From: Hirschia sp964351655
Lineage (GTDB): Bacteria; Pseudomonadota; Alphaproteobacteria; Caulobacterales; Hyphomonadaceae
Assembly: GCA_964351655.1 (NCBI GenBank)
Contig: CAYGPD010000004.1
Location: 99,334-163,333, forward strand
Direction: 5' to 3'
Length of the DNA stretch: 64,000 nucleotides
This document shows positions 17,205 through 26,081 of this stretch, piece after piece (within the stretch, counting starts at the first letter, position 1; each line of letters begins with the position of its first letter). The position numbers and the translations under genes are program-made. The notes beneath the pieces were generated by a model. That model saw only the letters and a list, made by a program, of their open reading frames with translations, searched no databases and was not told the origin of the DNA.

Positions 17205-19300
17205 CCCAATCAACCGCAAACTTCGTCAACGTCGGTGAGCGTACGAACGTCACAGGATCGGCTCAATTTAAAAAACTGATCCTTGAAGGCGATTATGCCA
17301 AGGCAGTAGATGTGGCGCGTCAACAAGTAGAGAATGGCGCACAGATCATTGACGTGAATATGGATGAAGGAATGCTTGATGGCGAAAGAGCCATGATTAC
17401 ATTCCTGAATTTAATCGCGGCGGAACCTGATATCGCACGTGTTCCTGTGATGATAGACTCTTCTAAATGGAGGGTCATTGAAGCGGGACTTCAATGTGTG
17501 CAGGGTAAAACCATTGTGAACTCGATCTCTCTAAAAGAGGGTGAAGAGCAATTCATAGAGCAAGCCCGTAAGGTGATGTCTTTTGGTGCTGCTGCGGTTG
17601 TGATGGCATTTGACGAAGTTGGGCAGGCGGATACAGAAGACCGCAAGGTTGAAATTTGTACTCGTGCTTACAAGGTGTTGACCGAAAAAGTAGGTTTTGA
17701 TCCGAACGATATTATTTTCGATCCCAATATTTTTGCTGTCGCTACAGGTATCGAAGAGCACAATAATTATGCAGTAGATTTTATAGAAGCTACGCGCCGG
17801 ATTCGTAAAGAATGCCCGGGCTGTCATATTTCTGGTGGTCTTTCAAACGTGTCATTCTCTTTCCGTGGGAATGAACCGGTACGCCGCGCAATGCACTCTG
17901 TATTTTTATATCACGCTATTCCCGCGGGAATGGATATGGGGATTGTGAATGCAGGCCAGCTTGATATCTATGATAATATTGATGCGGACCTACGTGAGGC
18001 TGTTGAAGACGTTATACTGAACCGTCGTGCTGATAGTACAGAGCGTCTTGTTGATTTGGCTGAAAAATATCGCGGACAAAAAGGCGCTGAAGTCGTCAAG
18101 GATATGTCTTGGCGAGAACAATCTGTAGAGAAGCGGATTGAGCACGCATTAGTGCGCGGGATTACAGAATTTATCGTTGAAGATACCGAAGAGGCTCGCT
18201 TGAGCTTTGCCCGTCCTCTGCATGTGATTGAGGGGCCGTTGATGGACGGTATGAATGTGGTAGGGGACTTGTTTGGGGCTGGTAAGATGTTCCTTCCGCA
18301 GGTGGTGAAGTCTGCGCGTGTGATGAAGGCGGCTGTCGCGCATTTACTTCCTTTCATGGAAAAAGAGAAAGAAGAGCTGGGCACGCAAGACGAGTCTAAC
18401 GGTAAAGTTTTGATGGCGACCGTGAAAGGTGACGTGCACGATATTGGGAAAAATATTGTGGGTGTGGTTTTAGCTTGTAATGGGTATGAGATTATCGACC
18501 TTGGTGTGATGGTGCCAGCTGAAAAAATTCTGGAAGAGGCCATCAAACAAAAGGTGGATATAATCGGGCTATCAGGTCTGATTACTCCTTCGCTCGACGA
18601 GATGGTATTTGTGGCGGCTGAAATGCAACGCCGTGAAATCAATTTGCCCCTTATGATTGGCGGAGCGACAACAAGTCCTGCGCACACTGCGGTAAAGATT
18701 GAGCCAGTCTTCAACGTTGCGCCGATTATTCACGTTTTAGATGCAAGTCGTGCTGTGCCTGTTGTTGGTCAGTTATTGTCAGATGAAGATCGTCCAGCAT
18801 TTTGGGAAAATACAAAAGCCAATTTTGCGCGCATTCGTGAACGTCGTTCAGGTGGTGTTGCCAAGCCGCGTATGCCGATTGAAGAGGCGCGTACTGATAA
18901 AACGAAGATTGATTGGTCTGCTTACACACCGCCCAAACCATTAAAACCTGGACTGACCACGATTGAAGATGTCGATCTAGCTGAATTGGCGCGTTATATT
19001 GATTGGACACCGTTTTTCATGAGTTGGGATTTGAAAGGCTCTTTCCCAGCGATACTTGAAGATGAAAAACGCGGAGAAGCTGCGCGTACATTGTGGGCCG
19101 ATGCACAAGCTATGCTGCAGCGTTTGATTGGTGAGCAATGGCTGACTTGTAAGGGCGTGGTTGGCATTTGGCCTGCAAATGCTGATGGGGATGATATTGT
19201 TGTTTGGAATTCGGAAGAACGCGATGAAGAAGCTGCACGCTTTTTTACAATCCGTCAGCAAATGATCAAAGAAAATGATCGGGGGCAGACAGCACTATGA
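17201..19300 (+). CDS. metH: Methionine synthase, folate- and cobalamin-binding part, ends at an in-frame TGA
   Basis: The 699 residues comprise the pterin-binding barrel (about 5-270, starting NVGERTNVTGS), the helical cap (about 300-390), and the cobalamin-binding Rossmann domain with DVHDIG (His413 as cobalt ligand), GLSGLITPS and IGGATTS. The first part of the SAM-dependent reactivation domain follows (from about 570, ARYIDWTPFFMSWDLKG). The frame then meets TGA at 19298-19300, where homologues continue with an L-(A/S)-D-(F/Y) stretch; after the stop the same frame reads DYMAPKGEG and on to a normal C-terminus. Joined, the two pieces give about 884 residues, the length expected for this half of MetH. 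The truncated form should bind methylcobalamin but lack most of the reactivation domain. Confidence 0.92.
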   Translation: MTQSTANFVNVGERTNVTGSAQFKKLILEGDYAKAVDVARQQVENGAQIIDVNMDEGMLDGERAMITFLNLIAAEPDIARVPVMIDSSKWRVIEAGLQCVQGKTIVNSISLKEGEEQFIEQARKVMSFGAAAVVMAFDEVGQADTEDRKVEICTRAYKVLTEKVGFDPNDIIFDPNIFAVATGIEEHNNYAVDFIEATRRIRKECPGCHISGGLSNVSFSFRGNEPVRRAMHSVFLYHAIPAGMDMGIVNAGQLDIYDNIDADLREAVEDVILNRRADSTERLVDLAEKYRGQKGAEVVKDMSWREQSVEKRIEHALVRGITEFIVEDTEEARLSFARPLHVIEGPLMDGMNVVGDLFGAGKMFLPQVVKSARVMKAAVAHLLPFMEKEKEELGTQDESNGKVLMATVKGDVHDIGKNIVGVVLACNGYEIIDLGVMVPAEKILEEAIKQKVDIIGLSGLITPSLDEMVFVAAEMQRREINLPLMIGGATTSPAHTAVKIEPVFNVAPIIHVLDASRAVPVVGQLLSDEDRPAFWENTKANFARIRERRSGGVAKPRMPIEEARTDKTKIDWSAYTPPKPLKPGLTTIEDVDLAELARYIDWTPFFMSWDLKGSFPAILEDEKRGEAARTLWADAQAMLQRLIGEQWLTCKGVVGIWPANADGDDIVVWNSEERDEEAARFFTIRQQMIKENDRGQTAL

Positions 19301-19306
19301 GACTAT

Positions 19307-19855
19307 ATGGCACCCAAAGGTGAGGGCGCTGATTGGCTTGGTGGTTTTGTGGTAACTGCTGGGCATGGTGAGAATGAAAAAGCTAAAGAGTTTGCTGAAG
19401 CGGGAGATGATTACTCTTCTATTCTTGTAAAAGGATTGGCGGATCGTTTTGCGGAAGCATTTGCTGAAATGCTTCATGAGCGTGTACGTAAATCCATTTG
19501 GGGTTATGCGCCTAACGAAGCGTTTGATAATGAGGCGCTTGTGAAGGAAGAATATGATGGTATTCGACCAGCCCCGGGCTATCCTTCTCAGCCGGACCAT
19601 ACAGAAAAAGAAACTCTGTTTAAGTTGTTGGAAGCAGCAGAGCGTACAGGGGTTGAATTGACAACATCCTTTGCGATGACACCGCCTGCATCTGTGTCAG
19701 GGCTTTATTTCGCACATCCAGAGACAGCATATTTTGCTGTTGGACGGATCGAAAAAGACCAAGTTGAGAGCTATGCGGAACGTAAGGGGTGGGAGCTTCG
19801 TAAAGCCGAACGCTGGCTTGGGCCGATCCTGAATTACGACCCTAACGCCCTGTAA
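19307..19855 (+). CDS. metH: C-terminal remainder of MetH reactivation domain, cut off by the TGA
   Basis: This 182-residue reading frame is in the same phase as the preceding metH part and begins two codons after its stop. It holds the SAM-binding signature RPAPGY (residues 87-92) and the family's GLYFAHPE and YAERKGW stretches, so it is clearly the end of the AdoMet-binding activation domain. No ribosome-binding site precedes ATG 19307. It may be a dead remnant of a recent nonsense mutation, a product of readthrough or reinitiation, or an artefact of a base error. No other damage is visible in it. Confidence 0.8.
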   Translation: MAPKGEGADWLGGFVVTAGHGENEKAKEFAEAGDDYSSILVKGLADRFAEAFAEMLHERVRKSIWGYAPNEAFDNEALVKEEYDGIRPAPGYPSQPDHTEKETLFKLLEAAERTGVELTTSFAMTPPASVSGLYFAHPETAYFAVGRIEKDQVESYAERKGWELRKAERWLGPILNYDPNAL

Positions 19856-19940
19856 ATTTGTCGCTAAGGTAGCATAAAACTACCTTGACGTGTCATTTAG
19901 GGTTGTTAGTCTTTCCCAAACTTTGTTGAGGAAGATGCAT

Positions 19941-20675
19941 ATGAGAATGATGTGGATAGCGCTCTTGAGCATGGCTTGTTCGTGGGGCGGTGCTGCTTTT
20001 GCGGATAATAAAACCGATTTAACTCAAGTGCCGTGGGAAGAAACTTGCAAATCGGAATATGCACGGTGGCAAGTGCTTTATCAGGTTAGTGTTGTATATG
20101 AAAAAATGAGTGCTAGGGACTGGCAGGGCGCTTTTGATGAAACGGCTCCATTAGATGGAGTGGGATTAACCTGTTGGGAGAGAGCCGAACTCGCTCATAT
20201 GTATGCGATGATATTCGGTTCGACAGGTGAGATTGATAAGGCAGTTAGCTTTTTAGATCAGGCGTTAGCTTTTAATGGGTTAGGCGCTAATGCAGTCGAA
20301 TCCCTTGAGCAGTTTAAAGCGGAATTGAATGCTGGAGATTGGAAATATCAGACGGCTTCTGAGCGAGAAATGCAGGCGCGAGAAGATGAGGCGCTCGGGG
20401 TCGCTGATCGAGATGCATATGAGATCGAAAAGCCTAAAATTCAATATTTAAAACAAGCAATGCGAAGGTATAATGGGAATGCCTTATGCTTTGTGTATTT
20501 AGATGTTACGGAAGTCGGAATTCCATACAATATCAATGCTATATGTAGTTTTGAAAAGTTTGAGAAAGCCGCTGTAAAGGCAGTATCCAAAGCGCGCTTT
20601 TCACCAAAGTATAAAGACGGTGTTCCTGTTGAGACATTTAGGGTGATGTATCCATTTGATTTGAGAATGGGCTAA
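19941..20675 (+). CDS. Exported protein with C-terminal TonB-like domain (copy 1)
   Basis: The 244-residue precursor has a signal peptide (MRMMWIALLSMACSWGGAAF, cleavage after AFA). Its central helical region resembles TPR-like helices (AELAHMYAMIFGSTGEIDKAVSFL). The C-terminal domain of about 65 residues looks like the TonB C-terminus: a Val-Pro/Asn strand, then FEKAAVKAVSKARFSPKYKDGVPV. Two Cys are spaced C-X18-C at its start. Start ATG 19941 follows GAGGAAG at the proper distance; earlier in-frame starts would spoil the signal peptide. Without a membrane anchor or Pro-rich spacer it is unlikely to energise receptors. Its next neighbour is a paralogue joined through TAATG. Confidence 0.75.
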   Translation: MRMMWIALLSMACSWGGAAFADNKTDLTQVPWEETCKSEYARWQVLYQVSVVYEKMSARDWQGAFDETAPLDGVGLTCWERAELAHMYAMIFGSTGEIDKAVSFLDQALAFNGLGANAVESLEQFKAELNAGDWKYQTASEREMQAREDEALGVADRDAYEIEKPKIQYLKQAMRRYNGNALCFVYLDVTEVGIPYNINAICSFEKFEKAAVKAVSKARFSPKYKDGVPVETFRVMYPFDLRMG

Positions 20676-21388
20676 TGGGGGGGATGAATTTACGCACGTG
20701 TTTGCTGCTTTTGGCTGGGCTGATATGCATTTCTATGCTTTCGGCAGTTGCGGAGGCTAAAAGCGAATTTGAGGACCAAAATTGGGCTAAATCAAAGTGC
20801 ATGAATTTTCGGTCTAACAAGGATGTAAGCCCCGTCGAGCTGGCCCTAAAGCTTGCACATGATGAGGGAGAGTTTTCCAAGGCCCTCACGATCGCAAGCG
20901 AATTAATGGATGATAAGCTGGGATGTCAGCAACGTTATGATATTGCGGACTTTGGGTATAAGTCTGCGGTCGCGATAAGCGATTTTGCCTCCGCTCAAAA
21001 ATTTATGCCAGTTATGCGGAAGTTCCTTGAGCAAAAAGGCAGAGACGTTGTTTTCTTTGATCAATTGATCCAATGGGTAGACGCTAATCGAGATGCACAT
21101 GATGCGTCTATATTCGTGGCTGATAGAGATGCCATTGCGCTACGCGATAGAACGCTTTTCTATTTAAGGCAGGATTTTCGAGGGGGAGATATCCCAAAGT
21201 CTAAGTGTGATGTTTTATTCAGTATTTCTGAATATGGGCGACCAATGAATGTGAATGCAGTCTGCGAGGAAGAAGCGGTTGCGAGGTCTATTGAGAAACA
21301 TGTGCCTAGAATGTTATTTGCTCCGAAGGTCTCGGATGGGAAGCCTGTTGTTCAGGAGGCGTTTTTCCTGAAAGTGAATATCCAATAA
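20675..21388 (+). CDS. Exported protein with C-terminal TonB-like domain (copy 2)
   Basis: This 237-residue protein has a signal peptide (CLLLLAGLICISMLSAVAEA) and the same layout as the preceding gene: a helical middle part and a C-terminal TonB-like domain with C-X18-C (CDVLFSISEYGRP, then VC) and FAPKVSDGKPV. The start codon overlaps the stop of copy 1 by one base (TAATG), so both are cotranslated. The pair probably arose by duplication, but they have diverged strongly. Function is unknown. Confidence 0.72.
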   Translation: MGGMNLRTCLLLLAGLICISMLSAVAEAKSEFEDQNWAKSKCMNFRSNKDVSPVELALKLAHDEGEFSKALTIASELMDDKLGCQQRYDIADFGYKSAVAISDFASAQKFMPVMRKFLEQKGRDVVFFDQLIQWVDANRDAHDASIFVADRDAIALRDRTLFYLRQDFRGGDIPKSKCDVLFSISEYGRPMNVNAVCEEEAVARSIEKHVPRMLFAPKVSDGKPVVQEAFFLKVNIQ

Positions 21389-21487
21389 AGGGCATGATAA
21401 AGCTGAGAGTCGTTTTAAAGTGAATGCAGCTAGTATTTTGGTATGAAATCCGTTTATCCTTGAAATAATTGTGAAGGGGAAGATTTC

Positions 21488-21982
21488 ATGAAGCGTGCAT
21501 TACTCGTCTTGGGTTCAGTTGTATTGGGATTTGCGATATTGGGCGGCTGTGCAACTGCGCCAGACCCAATTGTTGTTGAGCAAGAGCGTATTGCGGCATT
21601 CAAAAAGGTAGAAAAGCAGGCACAGTTTGATATTCGTGCACTGCTGAAGAAGCAAGATGCTGCTTGGAATAAGGGTGATATAGAAGGCTTTATGGAAGGG
21701 TATCTTCCTTCGGAAAATCTACGTTTCGCGTCCGGTGATAATATCACGTGGGGATATGATGAAACGCTCAGTCGCTATAAATCACGTTATGATACGCCTG
21801 AAAAAATGGGAAAAATCTCCATGGAAATTCAGGAGGTGCGCGTGTTCACCGATACCGACGCTATGGTATTTGGTCGATGGTTTTTAGCGCGCCCCAAAGA
21901 AGGGGATGTGGGCGGATTGTTTACCCTTATTCTTGAAAAGCAATCGGGCGAATGGCTCATCGTTGCTGACCATACTTCCTAG
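21488..21982 (+). CDS. DUF4440/SnoaL-like lipoprotein
   Basis: The 164-residue protein starts with a lipoprotein signal peptide ending LGGC (Cys21). The rest fits an NTF2-like cone fold of the DUF4440 type: ALLKKQDAAWNKGDIEGFMEGY as the first helix, then YDETLSRYKSRY, and C-terminal strands AMVFGRWFLARP and FTLILEKQSGEWLIVADHTS. A GAAGGGGAAG ribosome-binding site precedes the ATG. Such proteins may bind small ligands; the activity is unknown. Confidence 0.8.
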   Translation: MKRALLVLGSVVLGFAILGGCATAPDPIVVEQERIAAFKKVEKQAQFDIRALLKKQDAAWNKGDIEGFMEGYLPSENLRFASGDNITWGYDETLSRYKSRYDTPEKMGKISMEIQEVRVFTDTDAMVFGRWFLARPKEGDVGGLFTLILEKQSGEWLIVADHTS

Positions 21983-22131
21983 GGGGGATGCGTAGCATCT
22001 GAGATTGTTGCTGTTAATTCTTACATCTCTGTAAGGCGCAAATAGTCTGCTTGAGATGACTAGTTTTTCCTTGCGCAATTTTGCATAGTCACCCGCAATA
22101 ATTGAATTATTGTTCACTGCGGGGGATTGTC

Positions 22132-22410
22132 ATGTTTGGGCTTATTGGAAAAATCACATCAATTGATGGGAAACGCGATCAACTCGCACAAATTCTGCGG
22201 GATGGCACTTTGAGCATGCCACACTGCATTAGTTATGTGATCGCGCGCTGCACTACCGACGTGAATGTGCTGTGGGTGACTGAGGTTTGGAAAGACGAAG
22301 CAAGTCATGCAGCATCATTACAGTTGCCTTCTGTGCAGGCGGCAATTGTAGCGGGGCGACCATTGATTGCAGGTATGGAACGAGTCGCAACAACACAGCC
22401 TATTGGGTAG
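22132..22410 (+). CDS. Antibiotic biosynthesis monooxygenase (ABM)-fold protein
   Basis: The 92-residue protein has the dimeric alpha/beta-barrel pattern of ABM/YgiN proteins: a first strand FGLIGKITSIDGKRDQL, then CISYVIARC, and VLWVTEVWKDEASHAASL as the conserved strand-helix. These proteins act on quinones or other small compounds or bind haem; the substrate is not evident here. ATG 22132 has GGGGG at 22121-22125 as ribosome-binding site; an upstream in-frame TTG is less likely. The ion channel gene begins 9 bp downstream. Confidence 0.8.
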   Translation: MFGLIGKITSIDGKRDQLAQILRDGTLSMPHCISYVIARCTTDVNVLWVTEVWKDEASHAASLQLPSVQAAIVAGRPLIAGMERVATTQPIG

Positions 22411-22419
22411 GTTCATAAA

Positions 22420-23328
22420 ATGAGTAGTGTAGATTTGGTCACAGATGAAAACATGACAGGTGCCCGCAGATGGGCAATTACTGTTGTGGAGCACAAATGG
22501 TTTGCGCCGTTTATTACAGCAATCATCGTTATAAACGCGATTACATTGGGTATGGGCACGTATGATGTGTGGCCTGCCGGAGTGATCGCCGGGATGTATA
22601 TTTTTGACGCTGTTGTGACCAGTATTTTCGTTGTGGAAATCGGGTTGAAGCTCATCGCGTATCGCTGGAAGTTCTTCAAGAGCGGTTGGAATGTGTTTGA
22701 TCTTGCAATTGTGTCGATTGCTTTGGTGCCAGGCGTTGGGCCTCTGTCAGTTTTAAGAGCAATGCGTGTTCTGCGTGTGCTACGCTTAATTTCAATAGTG
22801 CCGATGCTTCGCCGGATTGTTGAAGCATTGTTGCGTGCTATTCCTGGTATGGGGGCAATTCTCGCAGTATTGGGGTTGATGATTTATGTGGCTGCTGTGA
22901 TGGCGACTACGCTATATTCAGAAACCAACCCTGTGCTGTTTGGCTCCTTGCCTGCAAGTGCTCTTTCTTTATTTCAGGTCATGACTATGGATGGTTGGCG
23001 CATGGAAGTCGTGCAGCCTGTGATGGATGCTGGCCACCCATATGCTTGGATGTTTTTCTTGACCTACATTGTGTTTGTGAGTTTTGCCGTTTTGAACTTG
23101 TTTATGGCGCTTATCGTTGAATCTTTAAATGACGATATTCGTGAAGAGGTTCAGGAAATGGAAGATGTCGCTGATGACCTCAAGGAGGGGCAAGAAGAGG
23201 CGCATATTGAGCGTGCAGAACTTTTGATGTTGATAAAGTCAATGCGCGAAGAGATGGCTGAGCTTAAAGATGTGGTGACAGAAAATTCTGAGGCGCTTCG
23301 CAACGCAAAGGTGCGACAGAAGCGTTAA
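22420..23328 (+). CDS. Voltage-gated cation channel of the bacterial NaV (NaChBac) type
   Basis: The 302-residue subunit has six membrane segments. S1 contains ITAIIVINAITLGM, and S2 has the charge-transfer acidic residue in VVEIGLKL. S4 carries Arg at every third position (113, 116, 119, 122). The pore helix and filter read LFQVMTMDGW (Thr189 to Trp193), followed by S6 (YIVFVSFAVLNLFMALIVE). A C-terminal coiled coil (from about 255) suits tetramer assembly. NaChBac relatives normally have TLESW in the filter; TMDGW replaces the filter Glu by Asp. Family members admit Na+ on depolarisation, so the ion preference here is uncertain. It lies behind a small ABM-fold gene. Confidence 0.9.
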   Translation: MSSVDLVTDENMTGARRWAITVVEHKWFAPFITAIIVINAITLGMGTYDVWPAGVIAGMYIFDAVVTSIFVVEIGLKLIAYRWKFFKSGWNVFDLAIVSIALVPGVGPLSVLRAMRVLRVLRLISIVPMLRRIVEALLRAIPGMGAILAVLGLMIYVAAVMATTLYSETNPVLFGSLPASALSLFQVMTMDGWRMEVVQPVMDAGHPYAWMFFLTYIVFVSFAVLNLFMALIVESLNDDIREEVQEMEDVADDLKEGQEEAHIERAELLMLIKSMREEMAELKDVVTENSEALRNAKVRQKR

Positions 23329-23388
23329 ACTATCAAAATTACGTGAATGGGACTTAAAAAGCACGAAATTATCGGGCATAGTTATTTT

Positions 23389-24168
23389 ATGAGCATATGG
23401 ACTCGATTGGCGAGTATCGCCCACACGCTTTTTGCGCCTGTAACTGATGTGCCTGCTTCAGGCTCTACAGCTATGGCGCGTGTGCCGTACAGTAAATATG
23501 ATGCGCGTTCAGGGTGTGGTCGTCAGATCGTGCCCGCTGATGCTTCATGTGGTCCGGATCCTGGAGATGTGAGCTTTACAGCAGCGATTGTTGGCTTGGG
23601 TGCGAAACTCGCGAAAGCCGATGGTTTGGTGACTGAGGATGAGGTGGAAATGTTTTCACGTGTCTTCAGGGCTGCGCCCGAAGATCAAGATTCCGTTCGG
23701 CGTGTGTTTAATCTCGCGCGTCAGACGGTGCGCGGCTATGAAGCCTATGCGCGTCAAATTGCACGTCGTTATGGTGATCGTCCTTGTTTGCTTGAAGGTA
23801 TTTTGGACGGCTTGTTTCAAATCGCGCTTGCTGACAATATCATGACGTTAGATGAGCTTGAATATCTGAAATCGGTTTCAGATGCGTTTGGCTTCAACGA
23901 TGATGACTTCAGACGTATTCAGGCAACACACATGGGAACCGACCAAGATGATCCATATCAAGTGCTTGGTTTGCCGCATGGGGCGGACTATGATGAGGTG
24001 CGGCGCACGTATCGACAATTAATGATGGATCACCATCCTGATCGTATTGTTGCCACAAAGAAGGCTTCTCATGACTATGAGGGCGTTGCACATGAAAAAG
24101 CAGCGGCCATCACCTCGGCCTTCGCGAGAATACGTGCGGAAAGAGGAATTCTGATTAGCCCCAATTGA
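23389..24168 (+). CDS. TerB-like/J-domain protein (DjlA-like)
   Basis: The 259-residue protein has a TerB-like helical domain (about residues 60-170, FTAAIVGLGAKLAKADGLVTEDEV and FQIALADNIMTLDELEYLKSV) and a C-terminal J domain (about 184-255). The latter carries the invariant HPD in MMDHHPDRI, which stimulates DnaK ATPase. DjlA of E. coli has this same order but an N-terminal membrane anchor; here the N-terminus has only a weak hydrophobic stretch, so it may be soluble or peripheral. The start is uncertain: ATG 23389 is chosen, and an in-frame ATG at 23347 is possible. Confidence 0.85.
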   Translation: MSIWTRLASIAHTLFAPVTDVPASGSTAMARVPYSKYDARSGCGRQIVPADASCGPDPGDVSFTAAIVGLGAKLAKADGLVTEDEVEMFSRVFRAAPEDQDSVRRVFNLARQTVRGYEAYARQIARRYGDRPCLLEGILDGLFQIALADNIMTLDELEYLKSVSDAFGFNDDDFRRIQATHMGTDQDDPYQVLGLPHGADYDEVRRTYRQLMMDHHPDRIVATKKASHDYEGVAHEKAAAITSAFARIRAERGILISPN

Positions 24169-24222
24169 CGAAACGACTTTGAGAACACATCTTAAAGTGT
24201 ATCCCCAACTCAGAGATATATA

Positions 24223-24591
24223 ATGACCCTATCTGCATCTACTCATGACTTTTTCTCACGCTTTGCGTTTTATATCCGCCGGTTTAGTGGTTGGATAGCG
24301 CGCGCAGGATTTGGTTTCTTCGTGGTGTTTGCGGCAGGTGCTGCGCTTGTTGCGACGACCTTTATCGGTTTATTGATAGCTATGGCGGCCGTTTTTTTGA
24401 ATTTAGCTGTCCGCGTGACGCGGGGGTCAAAAACGGCGGAACCGATGGATAAAGGAGCTGGTTTTTCCTCATTTTCTAGGGCGCATGTTTTTGGTGCTCA
24501 AAAGCAAAGTAAGCCTAAATCCACAGCTGCTGGTGAGACGCTTGAAGCGCATAAAACAGCTAATGGTTGGGTTATTGAGCCCGATGCTTAA
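24223..24591 (+). CDS. Hypothetical membrane protein
   Basis: I do not recognise this 122-residue protein. It has a basic N-terminal helix (FSRFAFYIRRFSGWIARAG), a long hydrophobic stretch (about 30-60, FFVVFAAGAALVATTFIGLLIAMAAVFLNLAV) that could be one long or two tight membrane segments, and a polar, Lys/Ser-rich tail. It sits between the J-domain gene and the amidase gene on the same strand. Confidence 0.6.
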   Translation: MTLSASTHDFFSRFAFYIRRFSGWIARAGFGFFVVFAAGAALVATTFIGLLIAMAAVFLNLAVRVTRGSKTAEPMDKGAGFSSFSRAHVFGAQKQSKPKSTAAGETLEAHKTANGWVIEPDA

Positions 24592-24624
24592 CAGTCGCAA
24601 TTAAGAAAAGCATGTGGAGTTGCT

Positions 24625-25320
24625 TTGAATATAATTAAATCGCCGAGCCTAAATTTTGACGAGCGTCGACATTCTTTGTCGATGCTCGTTTTGCATTATA
24701 CGGGTATGCGAACTGGTAGTGCAGCTTTAGAACGTATGTGTGATCCGAAGTCAAAAGTAGCTGCTCATTACATGGTTGAAGAGGATGGTCGTATCTTCCA
24801 GCTTGTTGATGAAAGTAAGCGTGCTTGGCATGCGGGAGTTGGGAGTTGGTGTAGCTTAGAGGATGTAAACTCTCGCTCCATTGGTATTGAGATTGTAAAT
24901 GGTGGTCATGACTATGGATTGCCAGAGTTCTCAGATGTGCAGGTTCGGTCGGTTGTAGAATTATGCTTGGAAATATTAGGGCGTCATTCCATTAGTGCGG
25001 ACAATATTGTTGGGCACTCAGATATTTCACCTGGGCGAAAGCTTGATCCTGGTGAGAAATTTCCTTGGCGAAGTTTGGCCGAAAACGGTGTTGGATTGTG
25101 GCCTGATGATGGTTCGGTTGCGTTGAGTGTCGGGCATTTGCAAATGCTCTCAGCGATCGGATACGGGATAAGCGCGCAACCAGATGCGCAAGAAATACGA
25201 GACTTTGTGATAGCTTTTCAGCAGCGTTGGATGCCGGAAGGTGTGACGGGAGAGGCGTGTGTTGATACGCTGTGCCGAATATCTCAGATTGCTGAACTGT
25301 ATCACGCGTATAGAAATTAA
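24625..25320 (+). CDS. N-acetylmuramoyl-L-alanine amidase, Amidase_2 (AmpD/AmiD-like)
   Basis: The 231-residue protein has an Amidase_2 domain (about residues 15-150) that cleaves the amide bond between MurNAc and the stem peptide. Zinc ligands are visible: His24 in LVLHYTGM, a late His in IVGHSDISPGRKLDPG, and Asp in the latter. The catalytic Glu lies in GIEIVN. A small C-terminal helical region resembles a peptidoglycan-binding domain (LQMLSAIGYGI to FQQRWMP). The TTG start at 24625 is supported by GGAG at 24615-24618. No signal peptide is seen, so it may work in the cytoplasm on recycled muropeptides like AmpD. Confidence 0.88.
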   Translation: MNIIKSPSLNFDERRHSLSMLVLHYTGMRTGSAALERMCDPKSKVAAHYMVEEDGRIFQLVDESKRAWHAGVGSWCSLEDVNSRSIGIEIVNGGHDYGLPEFSDVQVRSVVELCLEILGRHSISADNIVGHSDISPGRKLDPGEKFPWRSLAENGVGLWPDDGSVALSVGHLQMLSAIGYGISAQPDAQEIRDFVIAFQQRWMPEGVTGEACVDTLCRISQIAELYHAYRN

Positions 25321-25356
25321 CTGGCTTTTCCAAAACGGTTTTGTTAAGGGGAGTGT

Positions 25357-25752
<396 letters not shown>

Positions 25753-25929
25753 AATTTTCTATTGGCAACTGAATGATATGCCAATTTCGGTTGAAATGCC
25801 TCCCGAAAGTATAAATTTAATAAAAATTTTGAATATTTGTGTGTGAAGACAATGGGATTGCGGGGAATTCATGGGAAAGTGATATGTATTCGCTTGAGTG
25901 GTATGATTCTGAAAATCTGCAACGCAAGT

Positions 25930-25985
25930 CATTTATCTATATGTGGGGCTTAAAAGTAATATTTTGCGCTATATATAGATAAAAT
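25930..25985. repeat. Bulged inverted repeat upstream of dcw cluster
   Basis: CATTTATCTATAT at 25930-25942 faces ATATAGATAAAATG ending at 25985; the arms are complementary except for one extra base. The 28-base spacer makes either a long hairpin or a protein site. No T-run follows. Confidence 0.4.
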
Positions 25986-26081
25986 GCCACTTTTTTGAAG
26001 TTGTCATGGCTATTCTGGCTAAGATGAGCAGGGGTGCTTTGAGAGTTGAGAATTTCGATGTCTTTCATCCGGAAATTCTTA

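Noticed and set aside
17968..18714. Antisense frame of 248 residues inside metH
   Set aside because: Ser/Ile/Thr-rich composition typical of a shadow frame, and it lies wholly within well-conserved metH sequence.
19298..19340. Selenocysteine insertion at the metH TGA
   Set aside because: The codon is not at a catalytic Cys position of MetH, and the downstream bases give only a 4-bp stem with CAAA loop, not a bacterial SECIS with a GGUC-type loop. Other genes in the window use TGA as a normal stop.
19866..19886. Terminator behind metH
   Set aside because: AAGGTAG and CTACCTT form a 7-bp hairpin but no T-run follows, so it is not listed as a terminator.
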